From Tetmemena sp. SeJ-2015 (Eukaryota; Ciliophora; Spirotrichea; Sporadotrichida; Oxytrichidae): a stretch of 64,000 bases of DNA. The DNA is taken from positions 124,001 through 188,000 of the forward strand of contig JAJKFJ010021044.1 in assembly GCA_027382625.1 (NCBI GenBank). The letters run 5' to 3'. Under the pieces are notes generated by a model. It was not told the origin of the DNA. It searched no databases and saw only the letters and a program-made list of their open reading frames with translations. This document shows positions 9,601 through 20,762 of the stretch, in pieces (the stretch's first letter is position 1; each line of letters begins with the position of its first letter). Position numbers and translations under genes: made by a program.

Positions 9601-12427
9601 TAGTATTTCAACGAGGAAACTTATCAGCCAAATGAGAAGTTAGTGAAATGCGCCTAGCAAAATCTCAATAAATGTGTGAAGTTTCCTTAGTTTTTACAGA
9701 TTAATATTTTAAATTTAACACTTGGTAACCTAGTGTGAAGATTGGGAACATAATGAGCGAGTCTTAGCATATAATTAACTACAGAGAACTTCTGAGCATA
9801 GCACCTTTTCAATGGTCAAGCTAAAATTAGTTCGATTAGAATGCTTTTGCTTCAGTGGGTTATCAACCGTCTTTCTCTACTGGTATTTTTCAAATGCCTC
9901 AAATAACTAGAGGATTAGACACAAGCTTCGCTTCGACCACATACTCAGATAGCCATTAGACTCCTGAGAAAAATAGTCAAGGACCCAATCAGCGCAGAAT
10001 GATTTTGTCTGCAGAATAAGCTATATCTAACGAGGAGCAAATTGACAAGCAAATGAGGGATCATAACTAAGGAGACGTCGAAATGTTATCTGTTTCAGTA
10101 GATTTAGACCAAAAGTTCGAAGAGGTGAAGTAGGTTAGATTCCAAATTAATAAGCCATCAAATAATTTCGATGTAAGCATGGTAGATGAGACTACTTTCA
10201 AGACACCAAAGTTCATAGAAGACTCTGATTATAGAAGGCTATCCTCCCTCTACAACTATTCTCATTCAGAGCTATTGAACTATCAAGAATCTTTAAACAA
10301 ATTTCAAGCTCATCAAACAATTGACTATTTAATGGACAACCAATTTTCCCAAGGTAAAGATAATCTCACTGAAAAGCCAACTAAAGAGTAGTCTACGAAC
10401 TCAGTTGAATACAGATTCAACCACCAAACTATCGAGAACTATGTTAGAAATTGCCTATCAACACCCTTGCATCACATTTTTGTGAAAACTTGCTCGAGAT
10501 TTGTCAAGCGGTTGAATTCTTAATGCCAGTTCTAAGCAAACATCTCGATCTTGAGAAAGATCTTCTTCATAAATTTCCTTTATTTATTTATTCATGGAAG
10601 CTGGTCATGAGATGCACTCTTTTTGCGTGCACCTGTTTAAGCAGATGGACAAAGGTAGAAGCGTAGATAATCTTTACATGATAAATGGGCATTTCAAGGA
10701 AACAGTTTGCTAGTCTCTGAAGTCAAGCATAAATTTATCTGAGTGCATGAGAGTAGTATTTTCTTAAGACCATAGGCAGGCTTTATCATCTCTCAACTCT
10801 ATCCATTCTCTTCTAATGAATAAATTACTATATAGTTAAACCATCTCTTGATTTCCTAGGAGTAGCATTCTAAAGCTAATGGCCTGTTGAAATTATTCTT
10901 GATAGCAATACTCTGAAGTAATATAATCAAGTGCTCGTTCATCTGATGCGCATCAAACGAGTCAATTACGTTCTCTCTCTCACTGACTATTGGATCCGTC
11001 CCACTTACTAAAAGAAGAAATACGATTCAATGAATTTAACCAAATCTTTTGTAAGAGTCATAAATCAGTTTTAAGATGAATTTAAGGGAGTAGATCATCC
11101 ACAAGAACTTTAAAGACTAATTTATTCATCATAATGAATATTTTGAACAGAGTTATTCTTGAGAAGTTATTGCATTAAATGCAAGTTACTTAAAAAGAAT
11201 TGCAACACTTCAGCAACAACCTCGAATTCTACCTGAAGACTAGAGCTATCAAACAAAACTGCAATCATTTTATTATAAAATACGTTGTTGATTTGGTAGG
11301 TTCATTTTTGTTAATGATCTAGACACAAAACTTACAGAACTTCAAAATGATTTTGATTTTTCAAATCTCCTCTCTCTCGACTAGCTTGACCCAAACTCAA
11401 ACTTTTAATCATAAATATATCTTATCATTTATTTCGATAATAGAATAGTTAAATATCATTTTATATAATTCTTATATTTCTTTGCTATACTACAGTAAAA
11501 ACCTAGTATGATATGGCTTTGAATTGATAGAAATTATTTGTTTATTGATTTATAAAACCTTACTTACATCAGTGAAGAAAAAATATATGAATCTTTTATA
11601 CTGAAATTAAATATACTTTTGTTCATCTTATTTTAAAAACATTTATCAAATTAATGGCTTTCTATATATTTGATTTTCATTGATTTCTAAATACATTGAA
11701 TAATTTAAAATAAGTTTGATAACTCAATGGTTGATATGGATGCTTTGGTGTAGATCCATCAGGACTTCATTTCTAAGATTCTTTAGATCTGCTTACTAGA
11801 CTCCAAGAGTAGGACGTTGCTGGACATGGTGCTCAAAGTGTTGTAGCTTTGTCTTAACTTTAGGGAACTGTGCCTGAAATATCTTATTCGCACTCCTGGT
11901 GTGGTCTAGCTTTCAAATGTCAAGCCCTCAGGTGAAGCATCAAATCAAGCTTTCGAAGATTGCATTATAAAAAAAGTTTTAGAAATATTTTACTCTTATG
12001 ATAGCGATTCTAACAGTGACTTCGGACTGAATCTATCAGACGACGAAGATATGCGAGAAGATGAAAACAGATTTGAGAGTGAAAGCATACCTAGGAATAG
12101 CGATAGGTACTATTCTGAGTTTGGCAGGGGCTTGCTCAAAGTAGATAGCATCAAGTTCATGGATAATGTTGAACAGTGCTAAGTGGAACTCAATGAAATA
12201 AGGAGCAAGTTCAAAATGTACATGCAAATACTTGTTTCAAAAATAAAATAAACTATTTTTAAGTTGACTCTCTAAAGAAATATACGAAGCTCTCAATTTC
12301 TTTATCTTTTTTTGAAATAAGAATAATAAATTATACGAAGAGAGGAGTATTCTCTTACCTAAACGAGGCATTCATCAGATTTAACTTCAACTATTACTAC
12401 ATGAGTTAGGAGAGAGAACAAATCTGA
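6607..12427 (+). CDS. TUBGCP5: gamma-tubulin complex component, GCP5-like
   Basis: Subunit of the gamma-tubulin ring complex that nucleates microtubules at basal bodies and other MTOCs. The closest family appears to be GCP5: N-terminal N-F-R-I-A-E-D-F-V near 6812, an acidic linker at 7200-7400, GRIP1 from about 7990 (T-E-R-Q-I-V-L-D-V), W-I-D-K-G-E-L-R-D-P and E-F-F-I near 9065-9105, then GRIP2 with F-M-E-A-G-H-E-M near 10595 and W-F-P-R-S-S near 10850. The last block is L-V-Q-I-H-Q-D-F near 11745, ending near R-F-N-F-N at 12380. ATG 6607, a 98-nt GT-AG intron at about 6693-6790, TGA 12425-12427. It carries many IESs, one 443 nt long. It is divergent from DOHH and convergent with RTF1. Confidence 0.9.
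7861..7896. other. IES in GCP5-like gene, pointer TTGA
   Basis: TTGA at 7861-7864 and 7893-7896, a 32-nt excision. It restores S-S-F-L-D-N-D-A-Q. Confidence 0.83.
8254..8294. other. IES in GCP5-like gene, pointer CTT
   Basis: CTT at 8254-8256 and 8292-8294, a 38-nt excision. It joins Y-N-R-G-L to G-M-V-F-E-S in frame. The pointer is only 3 bp, so boundaries are less certain than elsewhere. Confidence 0.65.
11287..11735. other. long IES (443 nt) in GCP5-like gene, pointer GTTGAT
   Basis: GTTGAT at 11287-11292 and 11730-11735. The 443-nt excised stretch is AT-rich and has no supported coding. Removal joins K-Y-V-V-D to M-D-A-L-V-Q-I-H-Q-D in frame, linking the GRIP2 body to its conserved C-terminal helix bundle. 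It is about ten times longer than the other IESs resolved here. Confidence 0.85.
12234..12265. other. IES in GCP5-like gene, pointer GTT
   Basis: GTT at 12234-12236 and 12263-12265, a 29-nt excision. Removal sets the frame for the next IES and the conserved C-terminus. Confidence 0.8.
12281..12340. other. IES in GCP5-like gene, pointer TATACGAAG
   Basis: TATACGAAG at 12281-12289 and 12332-12340, a 9-bp pointer and 51-nt excision. Removal leads straight into the GCP C-terminus (L-N-E-A-F-I-R-F-N-F-N) and its TGA. Confidence 0.93.
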
Positions 12428-12573
12428 TTAAAAAACTTTATATATTTACTTATAAATTTCTTTAATCATTTTAAGACAAAAAAAAATAAAACAATATAAC
12501 TAAGTAATCAAAGTTATATTCCAAGTAATCTTCAAAATTAATTATAATCCAAATGAGTCCAATCATGTGAGAC

Positions 12574-14723
12574 TCAAAGCTCAAAATATTGATCAAAAGT
12601 TATATACTTGTAAGTAGGTTAGGGCTGTATCACATTCTCATTCTTGATTTAACAAAGAGAGGGAGTGACTGAACTCCAAGAAGCTGAATATATTCCAAAT
12701 CCAAAGTCATGTCGGCTCTTCTTCACTCTCTGTGCGCCTTCAGCACAAACTTCTTCAATTGAACTTTGAATTTTATCACCAAGCTATTCAAAGTTCTTTT
12801 TCAGCAGAACTTGATCTAGTCCAAGCATACTCTTTTCACTAGAATAGAATTCATGAAGGATGTTGACTTGGTGATTGACATAGGAAGAGCAGCTCTTCTT
12901 TTAGAGGTCTCTTCTTTCTGCCTCTTAAAGATCTCTGATTGCTCTAAATCTTCTCAAATACTTAGCAGTATGTTTGTAGCTCTCTGTTTGCTGAACTTTC
13001 TCAAAAGCCTTATCATCATCACACTCGTCCTTCATGACTGCATCTTCACTTTAACCCCCAATCTTTTTCCTCTTTTCCTCCTCTTGCTTTCTCTCCAACT
13101 CCTCAATCCTTGCTAAAACTCTTTCATTCTCTTAAATTTGAAGAATTATCTCTGAGGTTTTGCCCTTAGGCAACTTGGCTCTTTCTCTTAGCTCCCCTTG
13201 TAGAAGTTCGATGTGAGTCTTGAGCTTGGTCTTTTCAAATAAGATGTTGAGGCCTTTTAGAGTACCTTGAGTCATAACCTTCTTCAAGAGCTTTTCTTTG
13301 AGTCACTAGGTGAGTTCAGACTAGTTGATTTGAGTGTTTTTGAGTCTGACTATCTCTTGAGCCTTCTTTTCGCAAAAGAACTTTGAAATCATGGGCTTTT
13401 GATCTTTCACTCGCTTTTGCTGAAGATCAAGAAACTCTTCAACAGTAGGAGGGGAGTTGCTGATCAGACTTATCCGAAACTCTTTCTCCAGACCTCCATA
13501 GATAAGCTTTAGCAACTTCTTAGTGTAGACTGGAGCAAATGGCTTAGCTCCTGGAGGCAAAATTTTTGGAGGCTGTTCAACTAAGTATTCATCAGTAGCA
13601 AGTTTGACATCCCCGATTTTGCAAATCTTGTATCCACCTTTGCCAGCAATCTTTACCAGACACCCACCCACAAACTCATCGAAGTAGTTTTCCTCCAAGA
13701 GAGCTGTGATCTACTTTCTATTAAGAATGATAGGAGTTGCATCTTTCAAAGTTGCAGGCTCCTTTTAAGCAGTAGGCTTTTTAGAAGCTAACTTCCTTTT
13801 ATCTCTTTCTGGTTAGTTGCCAGTCTTCAAACTCTCTGAGTGAGAATTCTAGGATTAGCGGGGTCTCTTGTGCGACTACTAATTTGAAGATTCTCTCGAA
13901 GAACTAGATCGAGATGAAGAAGAAGATGAGGATGAAGATCCAGATGAAGATCGACTTCTTGATGAAGAGGATGAACTAGAAGACCGCTTTGAGGACTTGC
14001 TCTTCTTCTGATCAGAAGACCGATTTGTATTATCAGAGGTTCTTCGAAGCTTGAAACTCACCTTTTTCTTCCGCTACTCTGCAGAGCAATCAGAACACTA
14101 GGATGGATGCTCGCTAGTCTATCCATGAAGATGTTCTCCCTAAAAAGATAGATTAGTCAATTGAATGATAAAATCTTACATTATCACCACCATGATGTCA
14201 CTTTACTAATATACCAGACATCCCTAGACTTTTTTGTGACATCTAGGATTGAGAAGCTTGCCCTGGGTCAGCCATCATTCGTTATTTCTTGAGGAGCTAG
14301 TACTTTTCAAGCAAACTCTGGCGTTTGTTGTATCTCATAGTCAGCGCTTCTTCTCTCTCAAGCTCATTCATATCATCCAACGCCTTTTGGTCATCGTCAT
14401 CAATCACCAAATCACTCCCATACCCAAGCTCTATAGACTTTCGAGGCAAACTATAACTTACCTTAATCAACTTCCTGCTTGATAGACTTTTGAAACTCAA
14501 ACTTCACGATCGAAGCTTGACCTGAACCTGCGGCTGATGAAGTTTTGAGAGCTCCTTTGCCGCTTCTCACAACCTCAGTCTTCACAGCCGAAGATTTAAG
14601 ACTACTTTTTTAAGATAGCTCTTGTTTGTAACCTTGAGTTGCTGAAGGTGTTTTCATCGGCTGATCCCCCACTTAATCAATTTTCATGGGTTCTTCCTAG
14701 GCAGATATCTTTTATTCACTCAT
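12574..14723 (-). CDS. RTF1: RNA polymerase-associated protein RTF1 (Plus3 domain)
   Basis: Paf1-complex-associated elongation factor that binds phosphorylated Spt5 and promotes H2B ubiquitination. The order is an acidic/Lys N-terminus, an E-R-E-E-A-L/K-R-Q helix block near 14300-14380, a serine/arginine tract at about 13880-14010, and then the Plus3 domain at about 13330-13740 with F-D-E-F-V-G-G-C, Y-K-I-C-K-I and a conserved I-S-N-S-P-P-T-V-E-E-F-L. A coiled-coil tail runs to TGA at 12574-12576. ATG is at 14723; it is the first in frame and gives an acidic N-terminus. At least one IES (14433-14490) is resolved; others remain between 13700 and 14300. It is convergent with the GCP5-like gene (147 bp) and downstream of DMAP1 on the same strand. 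Confidence 0.9.
14433..14490. other. IES in RTF1, pointer ATAGACTTT (plus strand)
   Basis: ATAGACTTT at 14433-14441 and 14482-14490, a 9-bp pointer and 49-nt excision. It joins Q-K-S-I to E-L-G-Y-G-S-D in frame. Confidence 0.9.
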
Positions 14724-14902
14724 CAAAGGTTTATTTCTTGTGCTCAGAAAAGTTTGCAAACTTAAAGTAATTTGATTTAAATTTTCAACTTCTCAAAAAT
14801 ATACATTATGCGGAATGAGGGTGACCAAATCGGAAGTTGAAGTTAAGTTTTAATTTATGAGGGTTGGATAATTTAATTTCAATAAAGACAATCTTCTATT
14901 GG

Positions 14903-17792
14903 TCATCTCTTCTTCTTTGGTCCGCCGCTTTATCTGGTTGATGCTCTAACCGCTGAGTTTATAAGAGAAACATAATCTATTTTATTATTTTATCTTAAGT
15001 TTTGAGCAGAATCACTTTAGGCATCACCACCTGCACTTGGCTGACTAAGGTTCTGTCCAGTTGCGATTTATTCTGCTGCTTGTATAAATAAATCTTACTA
15101 AAAAATGAGTAATAAGTAATTGTGCATTAGCACCAGCTTTCTTAGCAGCTGCTCCCTTTCTACTGGACTTGACCTTAACCTCTCCAGCATTAGAAATTGG
15201 TTCTTTAGTCTTCTTTGGTTTTTTGTTTGATGACTGGTTAGCCTCAGCTCCAGCGTCGTTCACTGAACTGTCCTGAGATTCATCAAGTCCAGCAGCACTA
15301 GATTAAATACCTTCAAACGAAGATGATAATAAATTGTTAGGTAGTTGATCTCAGAGGAGTTTTCTATTTTTGAGCATCGTTTACCTTTTCCTCTTCACCC
15401 TATTGATTCTAAGGTACTATCAAAGGGGGTGCTTAAAAAGGCTGAGGCATTCCAGGAACTTGACCTGCTGCCTAATTAGGTATGAATTGCTAAGGAGGTA
15501 GGTTTGGCGCCTAATTGGGATGTCTTCTATCTCTCTAAACTTGAACTTATGTTCCCTAGGGTGCTCCTACCATCTAAGGGGCTAAATGCTAAAATGTATA
15601 TTCAGATTATATCATCCTTTTTATAAAAACTTACTTAAGGCATTAAATTAGGTTGCTAAGGTGGGGCAACGGCTTGAGCAGGTGGTGGTATCTGAGATGG
15701 CAAAACTTTATTAGCAGCTGAGTTCACCTAAGGGGGAGGAATCTGTTGCATTCTATTCATGGGCTACATATTCGTATTGATTTAGCTTTGTACTCCCATT
15801 ATCTGAGGAGGGTAACCTTGGCTCCCCATGTTTGGTGGCATAGCCCCTGGAGGCATGCCAGGCATTTACTACATAGATCCGCCTCTTGACATAGGTGGCA
15901 CTGGGGGACCTCCTCCTTGGTAAGGTGCTCTTTAAGCCTGCTGCTACTTTTCTACTTCTTGCTATTTCAGCATCTTCATTTGCAAAGATGGTAACTATAT
16001 AAAAGATAAAACCAAAAAACTTAAACTTCCTTAAAAATTATTTAAGAGTGAACAACTCGAAATAATTTCAAAGTATAATCCTAATATTATTCCCTCCGGT
16101 AGCCTAGCCCTACGCTGCTTATCCTTCCTTATTTTAGGCTACTCCAAGTCTACCCTGTTTTTTCTCCTTGTGAGAAAACTTGGAGGGCTATTCTCTTTCA
16201 CCAACTACTGAGGTGGGGATAGAGTTCTAGGCTTACTAGGGGTTTTAATTAATGTTATTTGAATAGTTCATTACCATTAAGAATGCTTTCTTCTCTGAGA
16301 GTACTTCTTGGATGACTCCTTTCTCCTCCTCTCTTTTTTTGATGTAGTTCTGAAGAGCAAATAATTTGAGCACCTCATTCATCAGTTCTTAATATTTATC
16401 TATAACTCTCTGAGTTGGCTTAAGCTCTGATGGCTAGATCTTCAGCTCCTTCATAACGATCTCAAACTTCTTCTGCAAATGCTCTTTCTTAGTAGGAAGC
16501 TGAGCTTGAAGTACCTAAGAACGGAAGTAAACTCCTGAGCCTCTGTCCCTTCTTCCTCCTTTGCTACCATCTTCACCTAAAACTTCCCCATTGGGTCCTA
16601 CATATTCAAGTGGTCCCGCTAATCCATTATTTACAGGTGGTAAGGAGAAACTGGAGTCGTTATAAATCAATTTTCTCAAGTTCTTCTCTTCTTTCTCTTC
16701 CTTCTTAATTTTTTAGTCTAATTTCTTGATATCGGCTATCAAGATCTTTTCCTTCTCATGCTACTCTTTTGTCCTAAGAAAGAGCTTTTCTAGATTGCAT
16801 TTACGCTTCACCTCTTATTCATAGTTGAAAGGTTTCTTGACTATCTAGTGATCAACTTATCCTCTGTATTCCAAGATTGCTTTAGCAACTGCATAATACC
16901 TATCTTTGACTTCATCAACAGTCCTCTCATGAAATTTGACTAGCGCTCTTGGATGTTCCTCGCCCTCCTTTTTATCAGTTTAGGTTATAGCCTTATTTAG
17001 CTTTTGCTACTTCTTCTCTTACTATTTCTACTCTCTCTTCTTCAAAGAAGTGGCAACTGTAACTGAGCCATTACTCTTCTCAAGCATTTAAAATTGCTCA
17101 AGCAGCTTTTCATATTCATCTTCCTCAATGTCTTCTTAGAAGCGATCTGCTACGACAATAAACCTTAGCTGAAATTTGTCGCAGAGCCTGAACAAATGAT
17201 CTGTCTCCAATTTAGTCCAATCCTGATTCTACTACTGCTGTACGATATAGCAATGTCCCATGTTGGCATCGTTGAAATTTGAAAACTTGTTCTCTCTCAG
17301 TGCATCCTCATTTTAGACTATTGCATTTTGATACTCCTCATCTGTGTAGCGGACAACTTCCACCTTGCGGTTGAATCTTGCGAAAGGATAGATTTCTTCG
17401 CACTCTTCTTCTTTAGTCCAATGAGATAGCTTAAGCGTGTCCTATCTAGCAGGATTGAGGAAGCCATGCCATATCCAAGGATCTACTTTCTTCTTCGTCA
17501 GGATCTTATCTTTCTTTAGCAAGTCTTTGGTTGTCTCAGCTACTGTTGGCGCCAACTAAGGCACGTCCCCGATCAATGCAAACACCTCTCTATTCACCTT
17601 ATCTATACAACGAAATATTAACACGAAACTTTTTAAAAAATGAAAACTCTTTATCTGAGTTAAAAAATAATGATGATTCTTACCTGGCCGCTTTTTCTTT
17701 TCCTTTTACTTGAAATCATTCCTTCTGATGGATGTCTCTCTTTCTCCACCTTGGAGATCTAGGATTTACCTTACATCGCTTGGTTGAGCCAT
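14903..17792 (-). CDS. DMAP1: DMAP1/SWC4-type SANT protein (SWR1/NuA4 subunit)
   Basis: Chromatin-remodelling/acetyltransferase subunit. The start [11 protein letters not shown] resembles the DMAP1 N-terminus. Then come R-E-V-F-A-L near 17560, [11 protein letters not shown] near 17470, P-F-A-R-F-N near 17385, the SANT-like [10 protein letters not shown] near 17210, and D-R-Y-Y near 16895 followed by coiled coils and L-P-T-K-K-E-H near 16500. A long Pro/Met/Gln-rich C-terminal extension (15400-16250) and a Lys-rich end (15130-15260) exceed the usual DMAP1 length. An intron of about 100 nt lies near 17580-17685, and a 40-nt IES at 15080-15123. The stop at 14903 is provisional because one more IES near 14960 is possible. 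It may be co-oriented with RTF1 by chance. Confidence 0.88.
15080..15123. other. IES in DMAP1, pointer TTGT (plus strand)
   Basis: TTGT at 15080-15083 and 15120-15123, a 40-nt excision. It joins A-N-A-Q to A-A-E-Q in the Lys/Ala-rich tail. Confidence 0.78.
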
Positions 17793-17932
17793 TTTCTCAA
17801 TTAAATCAAATTAATATTATAAATTCCCTCTCATAACTAAAAACACACTTGTCTTTATGAGCTGCATATTTAAATCTCATTCGAGATGATTAGAGTTTTG
17901 AAATAAAGAGCAAAGATAAAAATATTATCTCT

Positions 17933-20617
17933 TCATCTGATCGCAGTTCCTCTCTAGAAAATAATTGCCATCTTTTAAGTTGTGTTAGTCTTGATACTCT
18001 CTCTAGCTTCTGCTACCAATTTCTTCTGAGCATTTCCTATTCTCAAGTTGCTGGCGTTCTTAATCATAGAATTCAATTCTTTGAGCGAAGAAATGAGGGC
18101 CTGATGATTATTTGTGCGTTTCAAGAACTCGCCTATTAAAGCTCCGTTTTCTTGCTGTACTAAAGCATAGCTCCTTTTCATTTGATCTCTATTGGGAAAA
18201 TAAGATGATTATTTTGAATAGTGCAAATAGTAAAATTACTTACATGTCATAAATCATGAGGGAAGCTTCAGCTCTGACAATCTGCACCTTGAGATTATTT
18301 ATGTTCTCACTTATGTTTGCGTTGAAATGAGTTTTCAACTGGTTTGACTCTTCCACTCTACTCAGCACTTCTTATAGCCTTTGCATTTCAACTGGGAATG
18401 TTCCCTAGCTTTCAAGTTCACTCATTTTTAACTTTGCTGAGCAGAGGTCTTGAATTATATCTGCAAGTGATGTTAGTTAAATTAATTACAACTTACCCCC
18501 ACAAGTCTCCATTGAATCACATTGAATAGATATTAAAAAGAGATGTTTTAGAAGTTAATAAACTATATAGTGACCTGGATTCCAGAGCCAGTATTTGCAG
18601 CTTAAATTATTACAGGCTAAGAAGTTCTTGCATCTAAAAACTTCATTTATAGCTAGGACTAGGTGTAAGCAAGCTAAGAGACACCGAGGTCGCCAGACTG
18701 ATTTAAAATGAAGGAATTCTAAGCCCACTCTGCTATCTCTCCAATTGAGTGTTTGTCGTCTATCACAAAACTAACTTTAGATTAAAGAGATAACAATAAG
18801 TTCATGAATGTTAAATGATTCTGGGAGTTGAAACATTTTCTGCTCCTAGCCTAAATACTTGAGCATCGAAAACTTTCTCAAAGTAAACTTTGGGATGTGA
18901 TGAGTCAAGAATTAGGAGGAGTTAAGACCTGTGCCCATCAAAATTTTTATATCAATAACTTGTTCTGTGTTCTTCTCAGTCTTTAAAGGAATCTGAACTT
19001 GATTTTAAGATTAGGAGGGGTAGACTACCAAAGAATCGTTCCCTTCACCTCCAAAGAGAGCATCATTGAACATAATTACTGATTTGATAATCCACCCTGG
19101 CTTTTTAAGTCCAATATTCAAAAGACAATATGTGGAGTTAGGGTCTGCCATCTGAGTGATAACGATATCTCCTTTAGTAGGATTTTGACTAACAGGTAAT
19201 GGCTACTGAGCTATTAAAATAATTTTGAATTTTAATTAGCTAACTGCTTTTACTTTGTAATGGCTTGCTTCTAAGCTTGTGCATCTTACTTTGCTTTTAA
19301 TGATTCGATCTTTGCCATCAATTCTAGTTTTTGCTTATTGAGGTCCGTAAGAGCATCATCTACTTATTTTACTTCAACCTCTACTTAATCATTGACACCT
19401 GATTCAATTGCTTAGTATAGATAGAAATATATCATAAGAAAATACTATTTTGCATATATATTTGAGAAATTTCTCAAATTAAAAATTGTTTTAAAATGTA
19501 GCTTATCTGATGCAATACTATTTAACGTTCTTAGTAAGAGACAGTCCCTTGACATTTCCCTCACAATCAACTGCAATAACCTATTTTAAGCCCTCCATTC
19601 TAAAGTCATAGTAGAATATATTCACTATCTAATTTACACCTAAACTGCTCGCATTTATTTTATGAAGGACGTCTCCAGTTCGATGCTTCCTGGCCTCAAT
19701 ATTTCCACTTTAGAAACCTACTACCAGTAAATACTACCCATCAATATCAAAGTCTGCTCCTTCTATCGCAGTAACCTTGTCTTTTCCCTTATGCCTCCAA
19801 AGCCTTTTCTTCCCATGATAAACTCCAAAAGCGCCATTCACCAGAGCGTACCCGAAAACATTCTTCCTATTTATAGTCTTTATAGCGAGGATTTTAGCAT
19901 TCTCATTTATATCTGAGAGAATTTCCTCTTGCTTGAACACTCTGATGGTGAAGTCTTCACTACCTGCAAGCATCACATCGTCCCCCTACTCGTCCCAATC
20001 TGTGAACTCTAAAGCAGTGGCATTGTCACCAGTTACAGTCCAGAATCTCTCTTCTCCTTGATAATCGAAGCCAGTGATCGAGCAGTTTCCACCTGCCAAA
20101 ACAAGAGGAGCTCCAATATCTTGAAAAGTTCCAAAAGTCAGGCAATTCACTCCGTCTGAAACTTCCTTGTCGAAGATATCACTGTTGTTTTCAACATCTA
20201 AGAGAGTTATAGAATGGGAATTCAAATAAAATACCATAAACTAGAAGGTTTGTTTTAGAGCCAATGAACAGCATCTCATTGTCTTTAGCTGGATTCAGAG
20301 GTCCACAGCTCATGGCTACTATCTCTTTGTTTGTATTCAAAGTCTTGACGCTATAGAAAATTAATTTCTCAAAGTATTACTCTTTAGCCTTTGACAAATC
20401 GGGAGGTGGCGCTTAATCTTACGAACCGTTTTATAAAGCTTGATTAGAATATGGACTGTGAATTATAACTTTTCCTCCAGTAGTTGCAAATGCAATAGAA
20501 GGATTCTTCCCATCAACTAAAAAGAAATTCTTTATCACTTTAATTACATTTGCCGATGACACATTAACCAGAGGATATAGGATGCCCTAAGGGAAAATCA
20601 AAAGCCTCGACCAACAT
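17933..20617 (-). CDS. BBS2: Bardet-Biedl syndrome 2 protein (BBSome subunit)
   Basis: BBSome coat subunit for ciliary membrane cargo transport. The N-terminal beta-propeller is clear: F-A-T-T-G-G-K-V near 20480, L-V-L-A-G-G-N-C near 20095, W-T-V-T-G-D-N near 20030, G-S-E-D-F-T-I-R-V-F near 19960 and F-G-Y-A-L near 19850. The C-terminal helices match BBS2: R-A-E-A-S-L near 18270, N-N-H-Q-A-L near 18110 and A-S-N-L-R-I-G near 18040. ATG 20617 aligns with the family start if a 19-nt IES with TCC pointers just after it is removed; an ATG at 20748 is rejected because it is only 15 bp from the Sec24 stop. TGA complement at 17933-17935. Very confident family call. Confidence 0.94.
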
Positions 20618-20762
20618 TTTAAAATTGAATTAATTAAATTAGTTTAATCTTTTAGTTACACCTTATTTATTTGCAAAGGAGAAGAAATAACTTTAATTAC
20701 CTTATGAATAAATTGAGCGAATACCAACTATTACTTTAATTTGATCATTTTCACTGCTCGTT

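Noticed and set aside
20617..20748. ATG at 20748 as BBS2 start
   Set aside because: It lies 15 bp from the Sec24 stop, and ATG 20617 aligns with the BBS2 family start once a 19-nt TCC-flanked insert is removed.
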